From Nereocystis luetkeana (taxonomy: Eukaryota; Sar; Phaeophyceae; Laminariales; Laminariaceae): a stretch of DNA of 64,000 bases. The notes under the pieces are model-generated. The model was not told the origin of the DNA, did no database searches, and was given only the letters and a program-made list of their open reading frames with translations. The translations under genes and the position numbers were made by a program. Below are positions 23,940-35,907 of this stretch, piece by piece (the first letter of the stretch is position 1; every line of letters starts with the position of its first letter). Location of the stretch: the NCBI GenBank assembly GCA_031213475.1, contig JARUPZ010000013.1:8021338-8085337 (forward strand), written 5' to 3'.

Positions 23940-24110
23940 GTTTTGGCCCATTTTGGCTGCTGTTTGGGTCAGGGTTAGGTTTAGGGTTAGGGTTAGTGTT
24001 TGGGGTTTTGGTTGAATCTTCTCCCGTACCTTGATCACAACAGGAACCAAAACACCTGAACAGCCTACCAACCTAAAAAACCCTTCTCCCAGCTCTTTAA
24101 AGGTCCTCGA
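23940..24110 (+). repeat. Dispersed repeat with telomere-like core
   Basis: GGGTTAGGTTTAGGGTTAGG at about 23972 is followed by CAGGAACCAAAACACCTGAA and CAGCCTACCAACCTAAA. The same downstream sequence recurs at 58750-58890, where the telomere-like part is weaker. Telomere repeat captured in a dispersed element, or chance TTAGGG-like sequence. Confidence 0.5.
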
Positions 24111-24344
24111 GGAACGGGAGAGGGGGAAAGATGAAAAGAAGGGACAAAAAAATGACAAGAAAGGGGCAAACACGGGCGGGGGGGAAATATAATACGAAAG
24201 GCAGGCACTGGAGCATACAAACACGCAAAGTTGCCCAGGTGGTACCATCCTAGTTACTTGGGTCATACCTGGTACAGCCGAAACAGCGATGTTGGAAAAA
24301 TATACTCGGAGTATTTCTGACAATCCGAATACGACATACTCTCG

Positions 24345-24428
24345 ACACTTTTAGAACGCCGTTTCGGGGGCAGACCAGTCAAATTTCAAGTAGTTTGTCC
24401 CCCAAACGGGACTGCGGTCCTAAAGGGG
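24345..24428. mobile_element. 90-bp foldback MITE-like element, copy 2
   Basis: The right arm matches copy 1 (717-806) closely, including CGGGACTGCGGTCCTAAAGG. The left arm (TTTTAGAACGCCGTTTCGGG) has diverged more. Confidence 0.6.
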
Positions 24429-24839
24429 TGAACTCCTCAGGCCTCGCACTCCCAAATGCTACGACAAAGAACTCAAACACTATAAGTGGTTCGCCCCCAA
24501 ATCGGGAGTGGGGTTGAAAACGGCATTTCGGGCCAGATTTTGATTGGGTCATCGGATTCTCAAATCGGGTCAAATCCGGTCCAAGTTTGCGCAGGTTCGA
24601 ACTGAATAGTAAGATGCCTTGATACATGGGATGGAGCAAAACTTATCTATCTGAATCTCTAAATCGAAACGAATACCGGTAGGAAACAGCTACCTATAAT
24701 ATTCTTGTTTATTATCACTCAATCACCACCCGCAGGCACAGCAGGAGAACAGCACAGCAGTGAGAAACAACACAACAGTGAGAAGACGAACCCAAACTCC
24801 AACTCACTCTATTTATAGCTCGCTCGACTCCTGCCTCAC

Positions 24840-25116
24840 CAGATTCATTCGATGTCTTCAACCCCAACAGCTCCTTAACCATCAACCCCACATAGGGAAA
24901 TAGGCTGACGAGAGTGTAGACGTTTAGTGCCATGCCCAGCGACAGAATTGATACGTTCAGGGCAGGGAATTTGTGCGCGCAGGACTCTCGAGCGGCAGGC
25001 ATGCTCACTCGTAGGAGCTGTGGCGCGTCGCGGCGTGTAGTAGATGGGTGGGTGGCTCCCAGCAGCAAAAACGACAGCACGAACAAAAACCTAGGGATGC
25101 CGTCTGACAACCCCAC
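24840..25116 (-). CDS. Possible first exon of an MFS-type membrane transporter
   Basis: Read on the minus strand from ATG at 25116 (or the later ATG at 25002, which gives a more typical short N-terminus). The encoded protein contains SILSLGMALNVYTLVSLFPY followed by VGLMVKELLGL and a short acidic stretch ending NESG. This resembles the first transmembrane helix and start of the first loop of major facilitator superfamily transporters, particularly the ZIF-like group. A GTGAGG splice-donor-like sequence begins at minus-strand position 24839, right after the codon part for that glycine, and the reading beyond it degenerates into low complexity. No further exon is recognisable nearby, so this may be a gene fragment left by transposition or a gene whose remainder lies elsewhere. 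Family assignment is from memory of conserved motifs. Confidence 0.38.
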
Positions 25117-25206
25117 AGACGTTTGTGCTGGCGTATGATGGATTGGTGGGTCGTAATGTACTAGTCAGTGCTATTTTGTGCGTATCGACCACAAAAACCT
25201 AAAAAC

Positions 25207-25640
25207 CAAGGCTTATGACGGTACTTCGGCGGGACGATCACGGCGGGACGGGACGGGACGGGACGCTAAAACCGCAGTCAAAATGATAGCGCCGTCCCGT
25301 CCGGCCGATAAAATATCTACCCTTGAAGATTACCGTCCCATCCCGCCGTGACACTGGACAATTACCGTCCGGTTCCGTCGTGACACCGAAAAATTACCGT
25401 CCCGTGCCGCCATGAAATCGCTCCCGTGAAAGTATGGCCTCCGGCGGGCATAACGTGCCTCTTGCCCTGGGAGATACATTCATTCGTGTTGGTCTGTTCC
25501 CGTCCATTCCCACAACGAATCATGAAACTAAAAAAATATAATCGAGTTATACTAAAATTCGGTAGTAATTCCTATATAACTACCAGGTACTACATGTTAT
25601 TATAAATTATACACAACTTCTCTACTACCTGGTACTACTG
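25207..25640 (+). repeat. GGGACGGG-word repeat E1, left copy
   Basis: Starts CAAGGCTTATGACGG and contains GGCGGGACGGGACGG words that flip to CCGTCCCGTCC within the unit. Its reverse complement is at 58240-58740, sharing CATAACGTGCCTCTTG, ATTCATTCGTG and an embedded TACCAGGTAC(TA)CATGTTAT segment. The CAAGG terminus suggests a hAT-like end, but I could not pair it with a convincing partner nearby. Confidence 0.6.
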
Positions 25641-26817
25641 TGGATAAAATACGTATGGAACAGCAGTAGTAGTAAATATCAAGGCTTATCACAGTCACTG
25701 AGGATCGTGGCGTGACGGGACGGGGCTTTTTTTTCTTGTTTGGCGGGAAAAAAATGACAACGGGACGGGACGGGACGGCAAAATGAGTACATAAAAAGTA
25801 GGCGGGACGGGACGGGACGGCGGGTGCACAATTTCTCCACCGGACGGGACGGTAAAATTTAACGGGACAGATTTTCACGACGGGATGGGACGGTAGTTAT
25901 TTTTTTCTGCGGCGGGACGGGACGGTAATTATTTTTTTCCTCGGCGGGACGGGACGGTAATTTTGTTTCTTCCTCGGCGGGACGGGAGTTATTTTACCCC
26001 TCGTCGGGACGGGCCGGTACTTTTTTTTTTTGTTGGCGGGACCGGACGGTAAATATTTTTCTTACGGCGAAACGGGACGGTAATTTTATTTTTCTTCGAC
26101 GGGTTGGGACGGTATTTTTTTCCCCTCGGCTGAACGGGACGGTAAATATATATTTCTTCTTTCCTTGCTGCAAGGTCGACGCGGTTGTACGTGAAGACTG
26201 TCCCGCACTGCTGATTGCGCGAAGGGAGCCGGCATGACGCAGGCGTTGTTCTTCTCGACCCGCGGACCACAAGCTCCGAGAGGTTCTACCACTAGTAGAC
26301 GGGCGACGTTTCTTTCTGATTTCTTCCCACCCTTCCCCAAGAAGTACTCTTGTTGCGGTGCCAGCTCACGGAGGCTGTTGTTCTGATGATCATTGTGATT
26401 GCGCTGTGTTACTGGTGGTTGTGGAGGTAGCTGGAGATAGGTAGGTGGTGGTGGAGGTTGTGGCGGCGGCGGTGATTCTAGTGCCGCTCGCTACTGATCG
26501 ATCGACTCCGCCCGTGAGATACATAGGCATCCATGGCGGCCGTACCGGTCATGACAAATATGAGCTAGGAGACAGCACTTCTACCCCTTGACAGACAGCA
26601 AGTTTGCCCTCTGAGATGACACATACATACATGTTTTGCCTAACACCAAACTACTTGATTTAGTGTGGAACACTCGGCCCTACATCGTTGACAGCGCACG
26701 TTTTGCGTCTCGCTTGATGACATGCCACCTGACATATTTTTAAGCAAACACCAGTATATACTGGTGGTCTGGCCATGAGTTGAGTGGTCTCTGTTCTTTT
26801 TTGATTTTTATTTTTTT

Positions 26818-27128
26818 CTCATCCCATTTATTATCTTCGCACATCTTCTCTCTCCTTCCAACTCGTAACTCAGATCCGGGGTCACATAGCAGGCTCTTCT
26901 CCCCCCTTCCCGCTACGGTACGTGCCTTCATTTTTATCGCGAGAAGATTTCAGCCTTTTCTTCCCTCGTCGACTCGCATCGAATTGGGCCTACCCACGCT
27001 GTAAGGCGCTCTCAACAATTGAATCCTTTTTTATTTTTGCAAATAAAGTCAAAGTCCGACCCACCTGGGGCTCGAACCCAGGACTCCAACAAGTAGAATT
27101 CAAAGTTAACCACTTGAACCACCGGGGG
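26818..27128 (-). mobile_element. tRNA-derived SINE, full-length, minus strand
   Basis: Read on the minus strand, the head carries pol III-like box A (TGGTTCAAGTGG) and box B (GGTTCGAGCCC). The body (AATTCGATGCGAGTCGACGA) follows, and the tail ends AATGGGATGAG. It interrupts repeat E2. Confidence 0.8.
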
Positions 27129-27144
27129 GAATTAATTTTCTACT

Positions 27145-27265
27145 CGTGTGTCATGTGTGTTCTTCACATTAAACCGTTCTTTCTACCCGTCGACATCCAG
27201 CACAACCAGTGTCCGTGCCGATTCTTCAATCCTAGAATAGATACAAGTTCTGTGGTCACAAAGCA
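27145..27265 (+). repeat. LINE-arm fragment
   Basis: The first ~120 bp of the arm described at 1709-2275 (ACATTAAACCGTTCTTTC onward), truncated at the CACAAAGC landmark. Confidence 0.65.
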
Positions 27266-27479
27266 TGGCGACTACTCCTGCTGTGGCAGTACTTGCTTTC
27301 ATTTCAACATAATATGAAAATAAAGTCCAACCATACAGCAGCTATTCATAGGTGCTGTGATCATCAACGTCAGCACCTTTTGTGCTAAAGAAACAAAAAC
27401 TTAAAATGGTGGTGCGGAGCAACTTCATATTTTCCAAGATTAAAGTGATGAAAATTCGAAAATACGTCTTCAGTCATCA

Positions 27480-28544
27480 GCTGTGTGTGTTCTGTTCTCT
27501 CTACCCGTCGACATCAGGCACAACCAGTGTCCGTGCCGATTCTTCAATTCTAGGAGAGACACAAGTTCTGTGTTCACAAAGCTACACCACAAAGATACTA
27601 CGTTGCCACGTATGTATGCAGTAAGCACAGCAGTAGCAGGAAATGCAATGCCATGTCATAATACCAGGTACTAGATACGACAGCCACGACATACACATTC
27701 TATGAAATAGAGAAACGAAAGGAAACAATCGAATAGAAACCAAGTACCAAGTAGACAAATCGAAAGAGAAGAAGAGAAAAAATAAAGGCTAAAACTAGAG
27801 GAAACAATCCGTCGTGCCCCCCCGGTGGCCAACACTTGAAAAAAAACGACCTGGAAAAAAGAAGGAAAAAAAAAACAAAAACACCATTGCTTGTAAACAG
27901 AGTATTATAGCTCATTCTTAACGGAGAGCTTTATTTCTAAAATTTCCAAAGTTTGAAAATAATTAGAGATTCATTCTTATCGGAGTTCTTTTTTTCCAAA
28001 AATTCCAAAGTTTGGAAATAGTTGGAGATATGTATCGATAAACGGAGGCGTTCTGTCACTATATTATTCGTGAAATTCTTCAGAGGCAAAAATATCAAGT
28101 TCGTCAACATTCCAATATTTGGGGAAAAAAAACAGGAAAATATGGAATATTGAAAAATTGCGCAAAAAAAGAGTCAAAAATTTGGAAAAAAGCTCTCCGA
28201 TAAGAATGAGGAACCAAGGAAAAAAAAAATAATGAAGGGAAAATACAGGGGACATAACAGGCAGACCAAAGCCCAAAGCACCCTCCTGGTGGCGGCAGCA
28301 GTTTGTGGTACGAGTAGTATAGCCAGGTTCCCCCCGCTAATCCGCCCGGTACCTTGCTACCCAGACTGCGGTCTCCGCCCTGCGTTCGTCAACTATGCCT
28401 AGCCCCTTGGCGTCAGACGATACGAAACGAGCAGAGCAGGTTCGTCATCCAACCACGCCACACGACTCCTTCAGTACGGCCTATCATTCAGAAAAGTAAG
28501 AGAAACAAATAACATGAAAATCACGGAGAATCAGCGCAAGAAAG
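27480..28544 (+). repeat. LINE copy 2, flanking arm
   Basis: Same orientation as 1709-2440. Continues past the arm into the region next to the reverse transcriptase (ACATGAAAATCACGGAGAAT at 28512). Interrupted by a 300-bp MITE (27911-28210) and cut off at 28549 by element A. The LINE resumes at 37589. Confidence 0.75.
27911..28210. mobile_element. 300-bp MITE inside LINE arm
   Basis: CTCATTCTTAACGGAGAGCTT at the left end pairs with the right end (one mismatch over 21 bp). A second partial copy of the left end lies at about 27969. The equivalent place in other arm copies (about 2152, 5285, 61795) lacks it. The junction is imprecise and no clean target duplication is visible. Confidence 0.65.
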
Positions 28545-28549
28545 AAAAA

Positions 28550-28822
28550 TGTTACGGTTCGGTTGACCGTCTCAGGAGTTATGATGACATAGAGGCGTTT
28601 TCATATTGTAGCTCCGTTCCGGACGGAAGGTTTCATCCCCCTTCCGTCTCACTCAGTTCCCGCGACCATCACCACGGTCACGGAACAAGCAATCACTTAC
28701 CATCTAGCCATCTCCAGTTGGAGCCTCTTCACAGAAGAACCACAAGCTCGCCCTACTCTCCTGGAGACCTAGGAGCGCACCTCTCGACTCGGTCGGACTC
28801 AAGCTCTGCTCTGTCACTGAGG
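28550..28822 (+). repeat. Truncated 5' LTR of element A
   Basis: Identical to the first 273 bp of the 3' LTR at 37144. It then jumps to internal sequence (CTGTATCACGGATACAGC). Element B retains the missing 485 bp (38961-39445), comprising the rest of the LTR, primer-binding site and leader. AGG occurs at both break ends, suggesting a microhomology deletion. Confidence 0.85.
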
Positions 28823-29689
28823 CTGTATCACGGATACAGCAGCAGCAGTACTGCGCGTCCCGCGCGTACGATAACACCCATGACTCTGAACGGGTGCTCA
28901 TTATTTAGGGGGTCTGTACTCAATTAATTATTTTATTTCGGTGGGGAATGCCTGAGTACCTGGTATAATTCATGATGCATGACACAACCAGGAAGCGACT
29001 TGCTCCCTGGCGCGTGTCCACATCGTTGATTCTCACTCTGGTACCCTGAGTTTGCGTGCTTGGCTCGACGTGTATTGAACAAATGGCGCAGGTGGGAGCC
29101 GGCAGCGCACTTGTCAGACCCCCATCACCTTTTCCACACAGCAGCCAAAATAAAGAATGAATGAAAAATAAGCGTAAGCCTGACGATGATGCGGGGTTTG
29201 AGAGCGCGAGTGTCCAAGTGCGCTCGCTGAGACTCTCAGGCTCGTGTTCCACAAGCCAGCTGCTGTCACGTACGTCGTTACTGCCGTCGCTTGCCGTCAC
29301 GTGCTTGTGTGCTGCCCTTACCACGTGCGTGTATGTTGCCGCTGCCGTCGCCGCCTCGCCACGTTTCGTTGCTGCTGTTATCTGTGAAATAAAAATGCCT
29401 CACGGCTAACGCAACATACTAATTTAACGCACGTCCTTTTCCATCCCCCTTTCTTAGTTATTGTTCTGGCAAGTTAGAGGTCGATAAGCATCCCTGCAAA
29501 CCTTGCAAGCCACGTTTTTCATTTTTATGCGTCTTGGTAATAACGTTATAACTGTGAGTCAGATCATTTTTAATAGACTACAGCAGTAGGCAAAATTACG
29601 TACGTACGAGTATACACTGTGGTATTGCATGTCGACCTCTCTATCTCTCTCTTCAGTAGGTTCACGGTACCGGCCTACCGCTGTTGTAC

Positions 29690-31330
29690 GGCGATGTTAC
29701 TGCTGTACTGCGTTTTGGCCACCACAACCGCGGCTGTACTGCGATTTTGCGGCTGTACTGCGATTTTGCTTTTTCGTTTGCCGCCGTTGTTATTTTTTTT
29801 TACTCTGATCATTATTTATTTTTGTTCACTTTTGCTATTCATTTTAATTGTCTTAACAAAACCGTGTGCGCTGCTGTACTGCGATCTTGCTACCGCCCGA
29901 CTGACTACTGCTGTGCCGTGATTTCGCGCCACTGCCTTGGTACGGTTATGCGTGGTTTTCTCGCTGATCCTATGCTAATTTCCTGTACTGCTGTACTGCG
30001 GCGTGTCTGTTAACGTTATGTTCTTTCGTCTTCTGCACGTTTTGCCGCTGTTGTTATTTTTTTTACTCTGATCATTATTTATTTTTGTTCACTTTTGCTA
30101 TTCATTTTAATGTCTTAACAAAACCGTGTGCGCTGCTGTACTGCGATTTTGCTGCTGTACTGCGATTTTGCTACCGCCCGACTGACTACTGCTGTGCCGT
30201 GATTTCGCGCCACTGCCTTACCTTAGTACGGTTATGCGTGGTTTTCTCGCTGATCCTATGCTAATTTCCTGTTCTGCTGTACTGCGGCGTGTCTGTGAAC
30301 GGTATTTTCTTTCGTCTTCTGCACGTTTTGCCGCTGTTGTTATTTTTTTTTACTCTGATCATTATTTATTTTTGTTCACTTTTGCTATTCATTTTAATGT
30401 CTTAACAAAACCGTGTGCGCTGCTGTACTGCGATTTTGCTGCTGTACTGCGATTTTGCTACCGCCCGACTGACTACTGCTGTGCCGTGATTTCGCGCCAC
30501 TGCCTTACCTTAGTACGGTTATGCGTGGTTTTCTCGCTGATCCTATGCTAATTTCCTGTTCTGCTGTACTGCGGCGTGTCTGTGAACGGTATTTTCTTTC
30601 GTCTTCTGCACGTTTTGCCGCTGTTGTTATTTTTTTTTATTCTGATCATTATTTATTTTTGTTCACTTTTGCTATTCATTTTAATGTCTTAACAAAACCG
30701 TGTGCGCTGCTGTACTGCGATTTTGCTGCTGTACTGCGATTTTGCTACCGCCCGACTGACTACTGCTGTGCCGTGATTTCGCGCCACTGCCTTAGTACGG
30801 TTATGCGTGGTTTTCTCGCTGATCCTATGCTAATTTCCTGTACTGCTGTACTGCGGTGTGTCTGTTAATGGTATGTTCTTTCGTCTTCTGCACGTTTTGC
30901 CGCTGTTGTTAATTTTTTTACTCAGATCATTATTTATTTTTGTTCACTTTTGCTATTCATTTTAATGTCTTAACAACACCTTGTGCGCTGCTGTACTGCG
31001 ATTTTGCTGCTGTACTGCGATTTTGCTACCGCCCGACTGACTACTGCTGTGCCGTGATTTCGCGCCACTGCCTTATGCGTGGTTTTCTCGCTGATCCTAT
31101 GCTAATTCCCTGTACTGCTGTACTGCGGTGTGTCTGTTAACGGTATGTTCTTTCGTCTTCTGCACGTTTTGCCGCTGTTGTTAGTTTTTTACTCTGATCA
31201 TTATTATTTTTTGTTCACTTTTATTATTTTTTCACTTTTGATTTTTCGCCACTGTACTACTGTGCCGTGATTTCACGCCACGGTAGTACGGTTATGCGGA
31301 GATTTCTCGCTGATCCTATGCTAATTTCCT
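29690..31330 (+). repeat. ~287-bp tandem array in element A, about 5 units
   Basis: Unit anchors (ATGCGTGGTTTTCTCGCTGA) occur at 29948, 30234, 30521, 30803 and 31075, with later units slightly shorter. Each unit contains the doublet GCTGTACTGCGATTTTGCT. It lies where the leader or gag of an autonomous element would be. Open frames within it merely repeat with the unit. Confidence 0.88.
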
Positions 31331-33393
31331 CACTCTTGTCGTAATAAATGGGTCTGCACTTGAACGACCTCCAAGTCTATTGAGTCTGCGCCTGTCCTGG
31401 TTACATTACTGTACTACTGTGCCGTGATTTTACGCCACTGTCGTAATAACCGGATGGTCTGCGGTCGAAGGACGACCACGTCTTTTGAGTCTGCGTCTTT
31501 CCCGGATGCATTACGTTACTGCTGTGCCGTTATGGTCTTGTACCGAGCCTTCACAAGGTCTGCCCCTATCCTACCTACTACCTAGCATGCGTTCTGTTTT
31601 ATTGGAGATGGGTCTGTGCCTTGTGGGGACGTGGTTACGGTCTCTGATCCGAGCCTCCATAGGGTCTGTGCCTCCCCTACCTGTATTTGTCAAATATAGT
31701 ATAGAAGAGATAGATATGTGCCTCGTGGGAGCGGTGTTGTCTCTTCACCCGTCGTGGAAGACAGAGACGAAGTTCCACGAGGTCTGTGCCTGTCCTACCT
31801 ACACGGTCTGTTAGTATGCTGACTACAATTTTACTTCGTTTATTTTGTGGGCGTACAGCTGCTGAGCGTATCCAGTGTATGCACTTGCCACCTGGAATAC
31901 AATTCGTTGTCGATCCGCTTATTCATTACAGGTGTGAGTCGCACTCAACATCTTACTCTGCTTCAGTTGGTTATACTGATTTTCACGCTTGTATCGGTGC
32001 TGACATCTGCGCTTATCTCATTATGCTGCTCTGCTGCTGGTTGTACTGATTTTCCCGCTTTTATTGGAGTTGATATTTGTACTATTTTCTATGCTCCGTC
32101 ATCGCAACATGTTCCAGCAACGAAGGGCGAGCGGGAGACAGAAACGGCCGGATGCATTACGATTTTCCTATCTCACCTTGTTGGCGCATGCATAACATAT
32201 ATATGGGTTTGTCTGAGCCTGAGAGGACCATTGTTGCCGTCTCCATCCGGCAGAGAGATAACAACGAGGTCTCTCTGGAATACTAATATGTTCGGCTGAT
32301 CTGTACCGCCGATTTCAACACGCTGTGCGGGCAGCAGGAGATTAACACACTCTCGTATACCGCGTACATGTATATATGTGCTTACCGGCAGCTATTCTGC
32401 TGACGTCCCGTGTTCCACTGCTGCTGTACTCGTCCTATATCTTATCTTGACATTCGCTTATCATTTGCCTGTCTGCGTATCGGCTGCCCTCGCCGTACGC
32501 CGCTCGTCAAACCCGCGACGCTTTGCTCCGCGTCGCTGGGAACGCAGCACATCTTGTTGTATGTTTTGTGTTCGTTGTGTTCGCTTCATTTCTCGGATAG
32601 AGAGTGGATGCCCAGATTGGTTGGGTCTGCGCCTATTGGGACCGTTGTTGCTGCCTCCCATGCTGAAGGGAGACGGCAACCAGGCCCCTCTAGGCCTGTG
32701 CCTTAGCCACGAGGCTTATACCTGTTTTCTTTTCTTTTGGTTTCTTTTTATCCGCCTTCTTTTGTTTGTCCGCTCGTTGTTTGTTTATTTAGACGGGGTG
32801 AATGAACAGAATGGTCGGGTCTGTACCTATTGGGACCTTTGTTGCTGTCGCCCATGCTGAAGGGAGACAGCAACCAGGCCCCTCTAGGTCCGAGCCTTGC
32901 CACGGGGCTTGCTGCCTGTTTTTATTTAGTCCTTTGTCGTTCGTCCGTTTTGTGGCTGTCATGTTTGATCTTGTTGTTTATTCTGTTCGCTAAAGTGGAT
33001 AGTTCGGTCGTTTGTTTGCTGGTGTGTTTGTTGCAAACCCGCATGCCCGTGCACCCGACTGCGCTGGCTATGACCTTTACTGACACCCGTACTCTGTCGC
33101 ATGTGTCCAGCAGTTTACCTGCGTCCCGTGTTCGCTGTGTATGTTCGTGTTCATCGTAGTTACTTTGTTCCTTACCGCTTTGTTGTTTTCTCTTTAAATG
33201 TTGGCCGTGAAAAGGACACATCAAGGAGGATCTTGCACTGACATGTATGTGTCTTTTTGCCTTTGCTGGACTGTGAGGGCTCTCCAGTTCTCTTCCTCCC
33301 CTTCGCCTCGTTTTTCGCTTCCATTCTCGTTGACGGGGGGAGGGCGACGCGTTCGTCGGAAGCCTGCGACGGCGTGACATCTCCCATGTCCCG
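31331..33393 (+). other. Element A noncoding internal region
   Basis: No protein family recognised. A ~90-bp segment is duplicated (about 32628-32716 and 32816-32906, sharing ATGCTGAAGGGAGAC). A cluster of degenerate GCTCCGACGCCGTGCG-like repeats lies at 33410-33640. Confidence 0.6.
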
Positions 33394-35756
33394 GTGTCTT
33401 GCTCGTCCACAGCTTGCTGCACCGCTCCCTTGCTCCGACGCGGTGCGTTCCCTCGCTCCGGTGTCTTGCCTGTCCGCCGCTCGCTGCGCCGCTCCCTCGC
33501 TCCGACGCCGTGCGTTAGCCCGTTCCTGTGTCTTGTTCGCCCGCCGCCCGCGGTGTCGTTCCCCCGCTACGACGCCGTGCATTTCCTCGCTCCGGCGTCT
33601 TGCTCGTCCGTCGTTTGCTCGCTCGGAAGCCGTGTCCGTGCTCTGCTCTATCGCCCCGATGCCTTGATCGTACTGCCCAACGACCAGATCTTGAAGGAGT
33701 CGACCAGCCGCTATATGGAGCTGTTGAAAGAGGTGCTTTCAGCAGGGGGGCAGGTTCCGCTGTCGTCGGGTAGGAGGACGCCGGTCATCCACCGGGCGGT
33801 CGAGGTACTCACCAATCCGGCATCCCTCGCGAGAAGGCAACGGAACGACGCTCATCTGGGTCAGGAGTCGACCAGCCGCTATATGGAGCTGTTGAAAGAG
33901 GTGCTTTCAGCAGGGGGGCAGGTTCCGCTGTCGTCGGGTAGGAGGACGCCGGTCATCCATCGGGCGGTCGAGGTACTCACCAATCCGGCATCCCTCGCGA
34001 GAAGGCAACGGAACGACGCTCATCCGGGTCAGGTTAGCAAGCGTCTGCGGGAGGATAGCAATGCGAACGCCGCGGAAGTAGATGAGACTGGGTATAGTCT
34101 AGACGAGAACGATGTAATCAGGTTTGCCGACGGAAAAGGTAGGAACCTGCCAGCCATACCCGAATCCATGGTTGCCGATGTACTCGCGTTGGTACACACT
34201 CTGCATGGTCACTCTGGAGTAGGAGCCACGTTAGCGCTAGTCTTAAGAGCACTTTCACTGGCCTTCAGTCATTCGCGACACGCGACAATACGTGTTGTCA
34301 TGCGGGTGCAGGAGACGTAAACGACCCAACAGCAGACGCGTCGCAATGTTTCCCGGACGCGCACTAGAACCGTGGGATGAACTACAGATGGATATCCCGA
34401 AAATAGACACGCCTCCCCTTTCAGGTAACAAGTACGTTCTGCTGGTAGTAGATCGAGCCTCCAAGTTCCCTTTCGGTATCCCTCTAGAAACTAAGCAAGC
34501 AATAGGCGTAGCACGAGCGCTTACCAAGCTGTGCCTAACGTTCGGTGTACCCAAGACAGTACGTTGCGACGGCGGCAGAGAGTTCAGAGCAGAAGTAGTG
34601 ACACACTTATGCCGTTGGATGAATGCGGACATAAAGTTCGGCCCAGCCGACCACCCGCGAGGACAGGGTTCTGTAGAGAGACTAGGAGGTTGGTTGCAGG
34701 AGCTATGCAGAGCTATGTAGATCGTGGCCCGAGAGGTGGGACGAGTACGTATCACCGGCAATATGGATCAAACGCACTCTACCAGACGTGTCACTGCCTT
34801 CTAACATGACACCTTTCGAGTTGTTGTTCGGTCGCAAGCCTCGCACGTCTTTAGACTCTTTGGTACCCCTGTCAGAAGAGACAGATCAGAGCGGCGGCCT
34901 GGACAACTTCGTGGAGCGCCGCAGACAGAACCTCCGAGAAGTCCGCCTGGCGCTCGAGAAGCGCGACAGCCAAAGAGTAACGGCGCGGGCCCGAGCCAAC
35001 GCTGCCATCTCGAGACCATCAGCCGGAGTTATCGCTGAGAAGGGTAGCCTCGTGCTGGTGCGCGAGTCCGATAGCAGCAAACACCGCGACAGCAGAGGGA
35101 AGAAGCTGCAGCACGACCACTACACAGGCCCTTGGAGGGTCACGGAAGTATTACAGACAGGCCTAAGCGTACAAGTAACGATGCGAGGCAGAAAACAACG
35201 TACCCGAAATGTATCCACCGCAGATGTGAAGCCGTACCACCTCTGACCTCTGACACTAAGACACTCGATAGCAGACGAGTTTGCACAGTATGCGTGGGGC
35301 GCGGATTTCAAACTGCCAGTTGAAGGAGTCAATTCGCCAGTGTTAGACTCGCTCGTGACCTGCCGCAGATCGACCACTGCCTCCGGCACCACTAGATGGG
35401 AGTACAAGGGGAGATCGAGAGAGGGAGTAGAGACAGGATGGCGAACTGGGAATGACGTGTTACAGAGTTTTACACCCTTGCAGTTGGACGGTTTCATCGC
35501 ACTCTGGCACTTGTACAACCCCGACCCTACTAAAGACACGACCCCAGTCTCAGTCACCCCTCGTACACCCGCCCTTCGTCGTCGCGAAGCCTTGACGCTG
35601 TTTCCGATAGGGTTTACCATCTGGAAGGACTTTGGCGGTGGGTTGCGACTGCAGGGGCAAGTGTACGATTACAGAGACCGCTACTGGCGAGTGCGCTACA
35701 CCGATAACAACTGGGAAGAACTGACCCGTCGCGAGATGGAACGGCTGCAGGACTGA
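33394..35756 (+). pseudogene. Gypsy integrase remnant of element A
   Basis: The fragment begins in the linker before integrase (VIHRAVEVLTNPASLARRQ). The zinc-binding start (LVHTLHGHSG) follows, then a frame change near 34245. The second frame resumes with FHW and CGCRRRK. The DDE core (34292-34720) has MDIP, RCDGGREF and DHPRGQGSVER. A tandem 10-bp duplication (34701-34710 and 34711-34720) shifts frame and creates a TAG. The C-terminal domain continues 34788-35246 and is interrupted by TGA at 35244-35246. Reading resumes in the same frame to 35756 with the terminal module YWRVRYTDNNWEELT. All three lesions recur in element B. Closest relative in the window is the pol at 43984-48516. Confidence 0.88.
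33696..34031 (+). repeat. 168-bp tandem duplication in integrase linker (A)
   Basis: Two consecutive copies with the start GGAGTCGACCAGCCGC at 33696 and 33864. 168 bp is 56 codons, so the frame is kept. The same duplication is in element B at 53243-53578. Confidence 0.9.
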
Positions 35757-35907
35757 AACGATCCACGCTCTGCATGGACGAAGATCTGCTCCTTCATCCG
35801 GCAATTCCGGCGAGGATCCTCCCCTGCGAAGACCTTCCCCTGCGAAGATCTTCCCCTGCACACATCTCTCTAATTCATCTAGTGTTTCTGCTTGCTTTTG
35901 GTGTGTC

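Larger units (their letters stand above)
25680..27475 (+). repeat. GGGACGGG-word repeat E2, left copy (interrupted)
   Basis: Starts CAAGGCTTATC; 25690-26140 is an array of GGCGGGACGGGACGGTAAT words. 26160-26800 is a unique-looking body including a minus-strand-matched segment with a predicted membrane helix (VVLMIIVIALCYWWLWR on the plus strand near 26380). Homology resumes at 27266-27475 after a SINE and a LINE-arm fragment. The whole matches the reverse complement of 59750-60952. Confidence 0.65.

Noticed and set aside
30234..30868. Repeated ~110-codon frames starting MRGFLADPM as a gene family
   Set aside because: They are successive units of the 287-bp tandem array, with identical frames by repetition only.
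33394..34320. 308-codon frame as a host gene
   Set aside because: Its last part is gypsy integrase zinc-binding sequence, it contains a tandem 168-bp duplication, and it recurs in element B.
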